Both the position numbers and the translations under genes were made by a program. The notes beneath the pieces were generated by a model. The model was not told the DNA's origin. It worked only from the letters and a program-made list of their open reading frames with translations, and ran no database searches. From assembly GCF_017916325.1 (NCBI RefSeq), contig NC_090155.1:161501-225500 (forward strand): a stretch of 64,000 bases of DNA, in the 5' to 3' direction. Source of the DNA: Leishmania martiniquensis (Eukaryota > Euglenozoa > Kinetoplastea > Trypanosomatida > Trypanosomatidae). Shown in pieces: positions 10,130 through 19,953 of the stretch (within the stretch, counting starts at the first letter, position 1; every line of letters begins with the position of its first letter).

Positions 10130-11935
10130 ATGGCCATAGTCGTGGTGCTCGTCGGGCAATGCGGCAATCAGCTCGGTGACGAGCTCTTCACGCAGCTGGC
10201 GCTGTGCACCTCCTCCAGCGCATCATCTGAAACGGCCAGGTCGTCTGCTTCCGTTGTGACCGCCTCGCCCTTCTTTGCACGTGACGGGAAGGCGCGCTGC
10301 ATCCTTATCGACACGGAGCCGAAGGTCGTGCTCGGGGTGCAGCAGCGGCACCCCGACTTCATCCGCGCAGAGAACGTCATTTATGGCCAGTCCGGCCGCG
10401 GCAACAACTGGGGCCTCGGCTACTACGGCGTGAGGACGGAGCAGAGCATGCGTACGGAGCGCAACGCAGCTGTGCAGCGAGCATTTAGAAATATCGGACG
10501 GGATCAACGCGAGGAGGATGACCATGTCCTGGGAAGGGCGCTGCTCGCCATTCACCGCGAGACGCGTCGCGTGAGCAGCGCGGAGGATGGCAGTGGCGAC
10601 TTCGAGGCCATTCTCGTCATTCACAGCCTCGTCGGCGGGACAGGGAGCGGACTGGCATCGAAGCTTACAGCGCGGCTGCGGCTCTACTTCACAGAGCCAC
10701 CTCCGGGCCAGCAGGTGGATGAGGTATACGAATCCAAGATGAGGCGCCATGACGGCTTCGATGGCGGTGCCTGCGGGACGCAGCGCCGAGCGCGACACCT
10801 AGTCAGCATCGCCGTTGCCCCTCAGGCGCTTGGAGAGGTAGCGACGCAGGGCTTGAACACCGCTCTGACGCTGCAGGTGCTACAGCGGCACGCGGATGCC
10901 GTTCTCCTCCTGCGCAACGACGACGCGATGGCACCAGGGGAGCTGAGCGGTAGCAGCGTCTGCTCAGGCGCGTCGCTCATGGAGCGGTGCGTCACCTTCA
11001 AGGAGGCGAATGAGATCCTCGTAGCACTGCTGCTCCCGGTCTTGCGCTACGGCCGGCACCCCGGCTGTATCACTGAGCTTTTGATGCAGTGCGTTCCGCC
11101 CACGTACCGGAGAACAACTGGAGGCAACAAAATACTCACGCTGCTCGCCGCGCCGCAGCGCAGCTACGCCACCATGCGGAAGTGCGTGCACCGAGCGATG
11201 TTTTGCATTGTCGACGGGGGCAGGACCCGTCTGCCCGGGCACGTGCCGACAGTACCCATCGACGAAATGCTGAGCCGCACGGCTCTGCAGCGCGCAGGTG
11301 ACGGGAGTGACAATATTCAACGCGTGGGCGACCGAAGCAGCACGAACTACATATCTGAGAGTGGGGATGTCATGGGCGCGCGGCATCGACTCTCCGGTGA
11401 AAGGGGGGAGCGCGGCGGCTATACTCTGCGGTCTGGCACCGGCGGCGGGCTCAGTGCAGGCGCCGCTGCGGCCTCTTCATCCAGCCTGGCCGCACGGCGG
11501 CGCCCGCTGGCTGCGTCATTCTCGGTGCCCTCTCTACGACGTACTGGGGTGCGAGGTGGTGACGAGAGCTTTGGCAGCGCTGACGAGTACAAAAAGGGTC
11601 GCACTTCCTGTAGTCATAGCGAGGGCGAAGAGCTCGACCGGCGCGTGTACCTGGAGCGCGCCTCGAAGATGCCGCCAGCGCTGTACCGGCACTATCTACA
11701 GCTGCGCCGTGCACCGGTAACGAAGATGTTCGAAGTCCTTGATGGTGTACTGGTGCTGAACCAGGCTGTGGAGCTAAACAGACGTGTGCTGCTCCCGCTT
11801 CTCCGGTCAGCTGCTCTAAAGGTGTCGTCTGGTGCCTTCATGTCCTCTTACGAAGACGTCGGCGTGAAGTCTGAACATGTGCAGCAGGCCTACCGCGAAG
11901 TTGCCGAGGTGCTGGCGACATCGGAGGAGCTCTAA
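10130..11935 (+). CDS. Divergent tubulin, delta type
   Basis: This 601-residue tubulin-superfamily protein begins with a tubulin N-terminus containing GQCGNQ at residues 9-14. It has RCILIDTEPKVV, then YGQSGRGNNWGLGYYG, and the GTP-binding glycine loop VGGTGSG at 168-174. Delta tubulin is favoured because of DTEPKVV, the SGRGNNW-GYYG block, GTGSGLAS, and the later SDALLL-like segment (here ADAVLLLRNDDAM). Zeta tubulin is the main alternative. Delta tubulin is needed for the C-tubule of triplet microtubules in basal bodies. The protein is about 150 residues longer than usual delta tubulins; most of the excess is a Gly/Ser/Arg-rich, apparently disordered insert at about 410-503, ahead of the C-terminal helices. 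The ATG follows directly on a purine-rich leader. Confidence 0.75.
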   Translation: MAIVVVLVGQCGNQLGDELFTQLALCTSSSASSETARSSASVVTASPFFARDGKARCILIDTEPKVVLGVQQRHPDFIRAENVIYGQSGRGNNWGLGYYGVRTEQSMRTERNAAVQRAFRNIGRDQREEDDHVLGRALLAIHRETRRVSSAEDGSGDFEAILVIHSLVGGTGSGLASKLTARLRLYFTEPPPGQQVDEVYESKMRRHDGFDGGACGTQRRARHLVSIAVAPQALGEVATQGLNTALTLQVLQRHADAVLLLRNDDAMAPGELSGSSVCSGASLMERCVTFKEANEILVALLLPVLRYGRHPGCITELLMQCVPPTYRRTTGGNKILTLLAAPQRSYATMRKCVHRAMFCIVDGGRTRLPGHVPTVPIDEMLSRTALQRAGDGSDNIQRVGDRSSTNYISESGDVMGARHRLSGERGERGGYTLRSGTGGGLSAGAAAASSSSLAARRRPLAASFSVPSLRRTGVRGGDESFGSADEYKKGRTSCSHSEGEELDRRVYLERASKMPPALYRHYLQLRRAPVTKMFEVLDGVLVLNQAVELNRRVLLPLLRSAALKVSSGAFMSSYEDVGVKSEHVQQAYREVAEVLATSEEL

Positions 11936-12634
11936 CGCTTTCGCCAGTCACAGGCCGCTCATACGAACAGCGTTGCCGTTGCGTTACCCCCCCCCCACAC
12001 ACACACAGACTATGCATCTGCCGGCTGTACGGATTTCTTGGAGGGTGCCTTATCCTTCACCCCTCTCGTCTGCATCGTTGTTGGTCGGTCTATTTTGCCG
12101 AGTGCGATGCGTGCTGTGATGGCCTGCAGCTTCTTTTGATGGCGGCTGCCGCTTTCAAACTGGTGCGCTGCGGCAACATCGCTGCCCCCGCTGACTCGCT
12201 CCTCATCGCCTACTCAGTGCGCGCATCATCAGCACAGAGACGCATATGCACATACTTCAGCGACGGCGCCGGGTCTTCGGGCGGCCTGTGGATGTGAGGA
12301 GGCAAGTGCCTGCCTTGGCCGCTCCGTCTCACGTACGCCGTTGCAATGACGTGAGCATTGGTGCCGCGTACGCAGATGCGTACGTTGTATGCCCTCTATT
12401 CTGCCCTCTGCACAACATCTGCGTTTTTCCCCCTTTACCCTTTCTTCTCCCTGCTGCGCACGCACAGCAACGCTCACTTCTACAGAGGATTCTCGCATCC
12501 ACCTGAGAGTTGGACGTCTCGGCTCGTATTCAGAGGGGCCTTTGGAGCTATACGCGCGCTGACCCCCACGCATAGGCGCGCACTTGCTCGGTGCGGGTAA
12601 ATTAGTTCCTTGGGAGATCAGCGGACCTGCTGCG
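11936..12634. other. Intergenic spacer
   Basis: No convincing gene. A C run with CA repeats lies just after the tubulin stop (about 11986-12005), and a strong T/C tract lies at 12418-12452 with an acceptor AG at 12466-12467. An upstream in-frame extension of the next gene begins at TTG (12584) and is not used. Confidence 0.5.
12466..12467 (+). promoter_or_regulatory. Candidate spliced-leader acceptor for the PPR gene
   Basis: This AG follows a T/C-rich tract at 12418-12452. It would give a 5' UTR of about 168 nt before the ATG at 12635. Predicted by eye only. Confidence 0.4.
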
Positions 12635-14293
12635 ATGCTGGGGTGGCCATGCAGGCGCTGTGGCTGTACGAAAGCTGTAGGCTTGCGCACTTCTTCACTC
12701 CTGCGCCGTCGTGTGCCATGCGTGGACTCCTTCTCCTCGCTACACACGTCCGCATGGGCAGCGTCGTCATGTGCAGTTGCGCAGCAGCGCTTCGGTCTTC
12801 TCATTCCGCCAGTGGAGAGGTTGACCAAATCGCCGAGTCCCCGGCTGTCCAGCAGCTGCGTCGCTTCGCCGATGCTGAACGACGGTGGGACGCAGCATGC
12901 GGATTCGCAAGAGCGGTGCCCCTTTCGCTTCGCCATCAAAAACAGTGAAAGAGGACTTCTCGACCACGGCGTAACCCCCGACGCAATGAATTTCATTGCC
13001 GAGGCCGAAGAAGAGTACCGGGCAAGCTCAGCCTACCTGCACGAGCGGCCTGGCGGCGCCAGCATGCCCAAGCTGGAGACGCACGTGGATGAGGTGACGG
13101 GGCAGCAGGTCACCACCGCACGAATCGCGGCGCCGCTCGGCGAGATGTGCGTACCCTCTAATCAAGAGCGCTTTGCGGCGCAGCAGCGTGTCGGTGAGCT
13201 GAGTCGGCAGCGCAGCCTTGCAGACAAGCCATTCATGCTCGACGAACACGCGCAGCTGAACCTGCGGAAGGAGCGGCAGCTGTGTGAGCTTCTTGCTTCA
13301 CCTATGCCCCAACTGGCGAAAGCGGAGGAGGTGGCGCACTTCCTCCTAGACGGCTTCTACTCGCAGCATCTGGCCTTGCAGCCACGGACGTGTGAGTCCG
13401 TAATGCTGCTCTACTCGCACGCCGGCTTTCTTCGCCGATTGGACGGGCCAGCGAAGCAGCACGCGGGCAGCACGCAGGATGCGGCTCGGCTGGCGGCCCG
13501 CTCGAGTGGAGGCAACACCGCGGTGGTGCCGCGAACGCCGCAAGATGTCCCGTTTTTAGATGACATGCGCCGCCTCTACTCCCATCAGAAGCGCTGCTTT
13601 GTCAGCCCAACGCCCCTTTCACTGGAGCATCTCATGACGACACTCAGTGCCATTGTGGCGCCGAACACGACGGCATTTCATTTGGCAAATCGAATACTCC
13701 TCGACGCGGACAAGTTTGTCGTGCTGCCGACACGTACGACATACACGGCGTACTTCACCGTCTGCCACGTGAACAATGCAATGCAGTTCGCCATCGCGCG
13801 TTACACCGACGCGGTGCAAGCACTGCAGCTACCCGCCGATGCACCCATGCTGACAGCGCTGCTGAGGGGCTTGAATGAAAGCGGATATGTGGAGGAGGCG
13901 GTTGCGCTGCTGTCACGAATGCAGCACGTAGCCGTGTCCACGCCATTGCTGAACGCGTCCCTTGAAACCCTGCTGCTCTCTGAGCAGGCGCTTTCGTGCT
14001 TCTCTCTCTACGATGCCATATGTGACTCCTCTGTGAAGCCGAACGCCGAAACATACACGCTGCTGCTGCTTGCTTGTGAAAAATCGCAGCAGTGGGGCCG
14101 CGTGACGGCGATTCTTGCTGATATGCAGCGCCGTCGTGTGCGCGGCAACGAGCAGACGCTTAACCTGCTGCTTAAGGGCCTCCTGCAGGAGCGACTGCAC
14201 AGCTTTGCCGCTCAGCTGTACCACACAATGCTGGCGAAAAAGGTGCCCTTGTGGCCAGCGCTAGAGTCTAGTGTGCAAGCGATGCTGCCATGA
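12635..14293 (+). CDS. Pentatricopeptide repeat (PPR) protein, probably mitochondrial
   Basis: The 552-residue product has a basic, Cys/Arg-rich N-terminus with little acid, consistent with a mitochondrial presequence. The C-terminal half is helical and repetitive. The clearest PPR unit starts near residue 468 (VKPNAETYTLLLLACEKSQQ) and is followed by a second near 503 (RGNEQTLNLLLKGLL). Weaker units lie at about 370-465. PPR proteins bind single-stranded RNA, and in trypanosomatids most act on mitochondrial rRNA, mRNA editing or the mitoribosome. Which of these applies here cannot be read from the sequence. The start is the first ATG after a TTG-initiated extension. Confidence 0.75.
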   Translation: MLGWPCRRCGCTKAVGLRTSSLLRRRVPCVDSFSSLHTSAWAASSCAVAQQRFGLLIPPVERLTKSPSPRLSSSCVASPMLNDGGTQHADSQERCPFRFAIKNSERGLLDHGVTPDAMNFIAEAEEEYRASSAYLHERPGGASMPKLETHVDEVTGQQVTTARIAAPLGEMCVPSNQERFAAQQRVGELSRQRSLADKPFMLDEHAQLNLRKERQLCELLASPMPQLAKAEEVAHFLLDGFYSQHLALQPRTCESVMLLYSHAGFLRRLDGPAKQHAGSTQDAARLAARSSGGNTAVVPRTPQDVPFLDDMRRLYSHQKRCFVSPTPLSLEHLMTTLSAIVAPNTTAFHLANRILLDADKFVVLPTRTTYTAYFTVCHVNNAMQFAIARYTDAVQALQLPADAPMLTALLRGLNESGYVEEAVALLSRMQHVAVSTPLLNASLETLLLSEQALSCFSLYDAICDSSVKPNAETYTLLLLACEKSQQWGRVTAILADMQRRRVRGNEQTLNLLLKGLLQERLHSFAAQLYHTMLAKKVPLWPALESSVQAMLP

Positions 14294-15022
14294 GTCGAAG
14301 CCGAGAGAGCATGACCTTTTCCCTTCGAGCTTGGGCCAGGGGGGCCGTTCCACGCCTACGCCCCGTTCCCCCCTTGGCTTCGTATTGGCGGTCGTTTCTC
14401 TCGTCACTACCCCAACCACATAAGCACCGGCCACATCACTTGACACTGAGGGATGCGCTGCGCTCGTTGGCGCTTGACGCGCGCGCATTTTTTTCCATTT
14501 GTGTTGTGTTTCATACGGCGTTTATTCGAAGAGTGGGAGACGCGATGGCGGCGTCCCTTTCCGGTGCTGCACGCGCTGGGCGTTGAGCCGCACGCGCACG
14601 AGCGTGTGCGTCATTGCCACCTCCGTGCCGCGCTCACCTCTCACAGCACGTTCGCGCACTCGAGTGCTCTCTTTCGCCCTCTCTCCCTCCCTCTATCGAT
14701 ACGTGCGCTGTCGTGTCGATCCAGATGGGCGTACATGTTCTAGTGGCGCATGCGCTTTCTGACCTTACCGCACTCACAGCCACGACCAACACCTCCACCT
14801 CCTTTACACACACACACATACGCACACCTGCACACACTTTGGCATCGCTGCGCGCGTCATGGCGCACCTCTCCCACCCAAGCATACACCACCACCGTCTC
14901 CGTGCCTGCGTGCGTGTGCTCCTCTGCGCGTCACACACGGCCGCCCCTCCACCCTTCCACGGACTCTCTTCTCCGCTTGCGGAGGGGTCCGCAGTAAGGT
15001 GCGTGTGTGCAAAAGTTGAGTC
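14294..15022. other. Intergenic spacer
   Basis: No convincing gene. C/T-rich and CA-rich DNA dominates (about 14650-14700 and 14800-14960). Several pyrimidine tracts could serve trans-splicing of RPB12 but none is clearly best. Confidence 0.5.
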
Positions 15023-15310
15023 ATGTCTGCACTGCCTATGAAAACGGAGGTGAAGCAGGAGGAAGGCAAGTACGGCGCCACCGCGGCCACGCAGCAGTCG
15101 GCGCGCAGCGTCTTCCCCACCGAGGACACTCTTGGCGACCCTGGTCGGGAAGAGAAGGGAGGCACCTTGTATGTCTGCGGCAATTGCACGGCGCAGCTCT
15201 ACTTCAAGCCAGACTCACGTCTCGTGTGCCCCATCTGCTCACATATCACCGGTGCCTCGACAGTGTTCTACAAAATTCGGACAGAGCCCACCGTGTACGA
15301 CACGATTTGA
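15023..15310 (+). CDS. RPB12: RPB12, zinc-ribbon subunit shared by RNA polymerases I, II and III
   Basis: This 95-residue protein ends in a compact zinc ribbon with cysteines at 52, 55, 69 and 72 (LYVCGNC ... LVCPIC), followed by FYKIRT. This is the RPB12/RPABC4 pattern, Y-x-C-x2-C, about 13 residues, C-x2-C, then a basic Y-K-R segment. The yeast and human proteins are about 58-70 residues; the extra length here is a poorly conserved 45-residue N-terminal extension. RPB12 bridges the RPB2/RPB3 region of the polymerase core and is common to all three nuclear polymerases. The next gene downstream is a second, more divergent protein of the same kind (16056-16292). The start is the first ATG and the stop is the first in frame. 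Confidence 0.85.
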   Translation: MSALPMKTEVKQEEGKYGATAATQQSARSVFPTEDTLGDPGREEKGGTLYVCGNCTAQLYFKPDSRLVCPICSHITGASTVFYKIRTEPTVYDTI

Positions 15311-16055
15311 GATATGTGTCGGAAAGGGTGAAGGAGGGAGGGAGAAGGGGGGAAGCCTACGTGCCCCTCCCTCTCTCTCAAAGGACTGTGAGGCGATGCG
15401 ACAGATCAGAAGATTGCGTGTTGTGCTGCAGAGGGTCGCACTCCCCTCTCCCGGCGCCTGCCACATTGCCGTGCGTGTGTGTATGCATCTGCTGTCGAGC
15501 TGAGCTCATCTAATGGCGTAGCGGCTGACGTGGTGCACTTGTTGCTCTTCCTCTCTCACCCCCCCCACACACACCGCCCGCCCCTTTTTCACTCCCACGC
15601 TTGTCCAGGTGTCTAATATACCTTCCGCCTCCTTCCCACGCAATCGATCGATGAGGCTCCAAGCCGCCGCCGCTGTTGCTTCCGCATGTGCCGAAGAGAC
15701 GGAGATGACGGATGCGGGTGACTTCTCTGTATCGCTGGTCGACTGGACGATTGTATGCACCGTCCTCGAATGACACGCGTTGCTTTGGTAGTCTCACTGT
15801 GTGTGTATGTGTGTTTGTCTGAAGGCCTTTTCACGCTTGGCGGCAGCAGGGTACCCACTGCTCCTCTCTCGCTGCAGCTATTTACGCCTTCTTCATCTGC
15901 CCATGCCTCTCCGCCTTTCTCTCTCTCGCACTTCGTACGGCTGACGCTCGCATCGGCACTCCACTGTAGCCGCCCACCGCGCCACCCGGCACTGTGCTTC
16001 ATCTTGTGTGGACACACACCCACAGGCACACCCCTGTTTGCCCTAGTTGAGCGAT
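15311..16055. other. Spacer between the two RPB12-type genes
   Basis: This 745-bp spacer shows no gene. A purine-rich G/A run lies just after the RPB12 stop (about 15320-15355), followed by C runs with CA repeats (about 15555-15575) and a pyrimidine-rich stretch at 15880-15935. AG 15968-15969 is a possible acceptor for the small downstream gene, which would show that it has its own mRNA. Confidence 0.45.
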
Positions 16056-16292
16056 ATGAGCGCGCTTCTCACGCCCACTCCATCGACCGCCGGTCGCGCC
16101 GGCACGAAGGAGGATGGCGTGACGGCTGTAGCGCCGCAGTGCGTTTGCGCCACCTGTATGATGCGGCTGCCGATGCCTCGCCCTTCATCTGTTTTCACAT
16201 CGTTTCAGTGCCCGCAGTGTCGCATGAATGGCATGGACGCAAAGCTCGTCTACACATGTCGCGCGCAGCCGACGGAGCATTCGACTCGATGA
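16056..16292 (+). CDS. Small RPB12-like zinc-ribbon protein
   Basis: This 78-residue product starts at the first ATG of its frame and carries two CxxC pairs, C31-C34 and C52-C55, with an extra cysteine at 29. After the second pair comes VYTCRAQPT, which lines up with VFYKIRTEPT of RPB12 (15023-15310): both share V/L-x-Y-x-x-R-x-x-P-T at the same distance from the ribbon. Both proteins also begin MSAL and lie in tandem. I infer a diverged duplicate of RPB12. Trypanosomatids are known to have duplicated RPB5, RPB6 and RPB10 with polymerase-I-specific copies, so a second RPB12 could be of that kind. The spacing between the CxxC pairs is longer than in RPB12 (17 against 13 residues). It may also be an unrelated zinc ribbon. 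Confidence 0.55.
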   Translation: MSALLTPTPSTAGRAGTKEDGVTAVAPQCVCATCMMRLPMPRPSSVFTSFQCPQCRMNGMDAKLVYTCRAQPTEHSTR

Positions 16293-17006
16293 CATGCGTG
16301 CCGGCCAACTCAAAAGTGGAAAGGAGGTCCCCCTCTTTTTCTTTCCTTCGGCCCCGCCGCCTCTGTCTAGCTTCAGTGTCACTGGTCCATGTCCCTCATC
16401 AGGCCTAATCGAGTGATCTTGAGACGGAGTCATGAGGTGGCGCACCAACGAGAAGAGCAGCTTGGCGATGATGGCCAGGTAGCGCGCAAGCGGCCCTCTC
16501 CTTCCCTCCTCCCTCCCCCCACACGCACTTACGCACGCTCGCTCCCTCGCCGATTCGCGGTCCCCAAGCCGTCGGCCAATGATAGCAGAGCATGCTGCAT
16601 CCTTACATCCGCTGCCAGAGTGAGCGAGAAAAGATGTCGCTTGCCTATTCGCTCGTCCGGGGGAGGGCGTCGGCGCGTAGACACCCGCAGAAAGGCGTCA
16701 CTCAGCTATGCCCCTCCTCCCCGTCTCCTTGGCTGCGACTGAGGGGGTCCCTACCGTCAACGCCTGTGAGGGCGACTCTCTTTCGCTGTGCTCTACTCTC
16801 CCAACAGACAAACACGCACCCACTCACAGAGGCGGCGGCACGTGTGCACCGTCTTCTGCTCTCTCTTTCTCCACCGCGTCCCGTCTCCCCATCGGACCCT
16901 CACATCATTCACTCGCTTGTGCGCTTTTCTTCTTCGGCTGCCCGCCGAACCTCTCCTCGATGCGCAGCCCCTTCTTGTCGGCCTATTGAAGCGGACCACC
17001 GTCGTC
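16293..17006. other. Intergenic spacer
   Basis: No convincing gene. Pyrimidine-rich stretches occur at about 16490-16530, 16850-16900 and 16920-16960. The last is followed by AG 16966-16967, a good acceptor candidate. The GTG-initiated extension of the next frame from 16788 is rejected. Confidence 0.5.
16966..16967 (+). promoter_or_regulatory. Candidate spliced-leader acceptor for the CinA-NMNAT-like gene
   Basis: This AG follows a T/C-rich tract (about 16915-16960). It would give a 5' UTR of about 39 nt before the ATG at 17007. Predicted by eye only. Confidence 0.4.
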
Positions 17007-18659
17007 ATGCCGACTGAGCTGCTCGTGGAGGCCATTCATGCTTCGCCTGTTCGCCTGTCTCTATGCATCTGTGGTGGGGGCTCCGGCGTGATTCGCCGCC
17101 TCACGCGCGCGCCCGAGTGCAGCCGCACCCTAATCGAAGCCAACGTCTTCTATCATCGCGGCTCTACGCGGGCCGCATTAGATGGTCTACCGCGTCATAT
17201 CGTCAGCGCTGACGCAGCTCGGCTGCTGGCGCAGCACGCCTTCCACAAGTCTCGCGCCCTCGCCTTTGCCGAGGCGCGTGAGCAGGTGCGTCACCCTTTG
17301 CAACTCGCGTCGACATCACCTGGGCTATCGACCAATTTTTTCTTCGGCGTCGGCGCCACTTCTGCGGTCAAGACAAGTCGCTCGCGGCGCAGCAAGGACG
17401 CGGCGCACGTGTGTGTCTGGGGCGGCCCGGTGACTGTACCGGACGACGCTTCTGACGAGGGCGGGGGCGGCCCTGCCATGCTCGGCCAGGTCCGCTTATA
17501 TCACATGGACTTGCCGGACTGGCTGAGCAGGGCGGAGCAGGAGGAGCAAGTGGAGCTGATGGTACTTCATGCCATTGCACGTACAGTGGAACTGTGCATC
17601 CCCCCCGACGCGGAGGTGGTGAGCAGGGACACCAATGGAGGTGGCCGGCGGACTTATCCACGCACTGTGTTTCAAGCCCTACTTCCCAGTGCCGAAAAGA
17701 ATGCTGCCGCCCATTGTCGATGTGTGAGCGAGCCTGGCCCAGCAGTGGGGACCTCCGCCGTCTCGGGCTGTGCTCAACTGTGCTTCACGCCGTCCGAGTC
17801 GGCGCCGGAGCCGGTGTGCTTGGATCCGCTCGACGAGGTGCGACGTGCGGTGCAGAACGTCTCACGCGCTGATGCGCCTGCAGGTGCGCCTGACGACGAC
17901 AGTGCGCGGAATGTGTGTGCCTTGTGGAACAAGCATGGTGAGCTGCGATGGAGCGGCGCTCTTTCATACGCAGGGGCCCCTTTCGGTGTGGCAACGGCAG
18001 GAGATTGCCAACCAGTGGGCGAGCCTGACCAAACTGCTGCCCCTACCGAAGGTAGCAGAGTGATTCGTCTGCTCTACCCTGGCTCCTTCAACCCACTTCA
18101 CTACGGTCACACAGAGCTTGTGCAGGCGGCCACCCGTGTGTTACTTCAGCGACAGCAGCAGTGTAGGGAACAGACCGCGCTGCCGGGGTCGGTTGAAGTG
18201 ACATATGAAATCGCAGTGAAAGTAGCAGATAAGGGTACCATCGAGGCAGATGACCTGATGCGGCGTGTACAACAGTTCTTGCGCCGCGGTGAACGCATTG
18301 CCGTGACAACGGCGACTCTCTTCGTGGCCAAGGCGAGGCTTTTCCCATGCCATGCGTTCCTCATTGGCGTCGATACCGCCATGCGCGTGCTGGACCCGAC
18401 GTACTACAGCACGAGCGAGGATCCGGCGGAGGCGGAGGCGGCAATGGTGGCGGCCTTAACACGCGATATTGCCGACAGGCGGTGCTTCTTTGTGGTGGGT
18501 GGGCGCAAGATGAGCGGTGCGGCAGGCTGGCAGGATCTGTCGTCGCTGCACATCCCAGCACGCCTTCGGCACTTGTTCGTTGGCATTCCAGCCGAAGAGT
18601 TCCGCGTCGATATTAGCTCGACGGAGCTGCGAGCCCAGCGCGACGGTCGCTGCGTATGA
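17007..18659 (+). CDS. CinA-domain / nucleotidyltransferase (NMNAT-like) fusion protein
   Basis: The 550-residue protein joins two enzyme-like modules. The N-terminal part (about residues 1-180) reads like a CinA C-terminal domain, the fold of nicotinamide-nucleotide amidases: CICGGGSG near residue 20, then a substrate-pocket-like segment and FGVGATSA. The C-terminal part (about 350-550) is a HxGH nucleotidyltransferase: PGSFNPLHYGH at 358-368 gives the nucleotide-binding motif, and DISSTELRAQ near the end gives the ISSTxxR motif. Such enzymes move a nucleotide onto a mononucleotide or phospho-substrate. Fusion of the two suggests pyridine-nucleotide salvage or repair, but the exact substrate is not shown. 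The start is the first ATG; the upstream extension has no ATG. Confidence 0.75.
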   Translation: MPTELLVEAIHASPVRLSLCICGGGSGVIRRLTRAPECSRTLIEANVFYHRGSTRAALDGLPRHIVSADAARLLAQHAFHKSRALAFAEAREQVRHPLQLASTSPGLSTNFFFGVGATSAVKTSRSRRSKDAAHVCVWGGPVTVPDDASDEGGGGPAMLGQVRLYHMDLPDWLSRAEQEEQVELMVLHAIARTVELCIPPDAEVVSRDTNGGGRRTYPRTVFQALLPSAEKNAAAHCRCVSEPGPAVGTSAVSGCAQLCFTPSESAPEPVCLDPLDEVRRAVQNVSRADAPAGAPDDDSARNVCALWNKHGELRWSGALSYAGAPFGVATAGDCQPVGEPDQTAAPTEGSRVIRLLYPGSFNPLHYGHTELVQAATRVLLQRQQQCREQTALPGSVEVTYEIAVKVADKGTIEADDLMRRVQQFLRRGERIAVTTATLFVAKARLFPCHAFLIGVDTAMRVLDPTYYSTSEDPAEAEAAMVAALTRDIADRRCFFVVGGRKMSGAAGWQDLSSLHIPARLRHLFVGIPAEEFRVDISSTELRAQRDGRCV

Positions 18660-19953
18660 CGACGCACACTCGGACACTTAACTCGACGGCCGCGATGCCG
18701 CACGGAACCTCCTTGCAGTTGACCTATCATCTACCCTGTAGGTGTCGTCTGTGCGCACGGGCGCACCTGTGGAAGCCGCACCCCCCCTTCCTTCGCCAGC
18801 ATTTTCTTGTCACGTGATGACATGTAGCCCGCGCCAGCGCTGATTCTGCTCCACGTTTGCTGGCCAGTATGCCTTCTCGATTGCCATCTATGCGTGTGTG
18901 TGTGTGTGTATCCCGTCACACGTGCTTAACTTGCCTCTTCCTCCTCACACACATGCATACACCCGTACGCTATTCATCCCTTGCTCGCGCGTTGCTCTCT
19001 CGGTACGCTCCCATTCACCTTCTCGCACACTCGCCGTGGCGTCGCGCGGTGGGGATGGGAGGGGGGTGCTCGGGACCACCAAGGCCGCACGAATGGCGCG
19101 CATGCGCACGTGCGAATAGTACTGTAGGAAAAAAAGCTCAGCTTTACGCGGAACGGGCAGCGCATTCTTCGGAGAGGCGAGTGGGAATGCCGAGGAACAC
19201 GTAAAGAGGTGTGCTACTGAGTCTTGACTCGCCTGCCTGCACCCAACAGCTCCCACCGGGTGCGGGGTACGGCGCCGTTCGCGCAAGGGTGTGTTGGTGG
19301 TAGCCGGTGATTTACGCACATATTGCTGCCTGGCGTTAGCCGAAAGAGTTAGCTGTGTGCGATTACTGACATTGGTTCTCACCGCTTCTCCTCCCCTCCC
19401 CCCTTCCATGTCCGGCCCTCTTTTCGGCTCCTGTTTCCTGCAGCACACCTCTCTCTCTCCTCTTCCTCGATGGGTCGATCTCTCGACCGTTTCTGCTCCC
19501 CACACTCCCACCCTCGGCATTTTCTTTGCACACACACACACACCTTTCCGCTTTCCTATTACCCGCGCATTCGACTGCGAGCATAGACGGGGGACCGGTG
19601 GCTGTCTTCGTTTAGTGGAGCGGGGCAGCGAGGGTTAAAGGATCGCGTATCGAAGCGGCGCAGCTGCGACACACACGCACACCAGGAAAGGCCTCGCCGG
19701 GCGCAGGAACCGCAGCCGTTGCCGTGTTCTCGAGTCACACCCACCGCGCTCTCTCTTCCCCTCCCCTCTCTCTCTTTCACTCTGAGCGTGTGTGCGTGTG
19801 CTCGCACTCGTCCGGCAACTTCCCTTTTTAAATTACGTACTCTGCATCGGATTCCCCTTATCAGGGCGTTTCGCGTGCGTCTCTCCGACGCCGTTTCCGG
19901 GCTCTCTCCACCGCTTTCTTCCCTTCACCCGACGATCCGCTTGCTCTGCACCG
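18660..19953. other. Intergenic spacer
   Basis: No convincing gene in 1.3 kb. TG repeats lie at about 18894-18908 and CA runs at about 19530-19542. A strong C/T tract at 19746-19780 is followed by AG 19785-19786. Confidence 0.5.
19785..19786 (+). promoter_or_regulatory. Candidate spliced-leader acceptor for uS15m
   Basis: This is the first AG after an almost pure C/T tract (19746-19780). It would give a 5' UTR of about 167 nt. It also argues that the GTG-initiated frame extension from 19792 is leader sequence. Confidence 0.45.

Noticed and set aside
12584..12634. TTG-initiated extension of the PPR frame
   Set aside because: Leishmania nuclear genes start at ATG, and the first ATG is at 12635.
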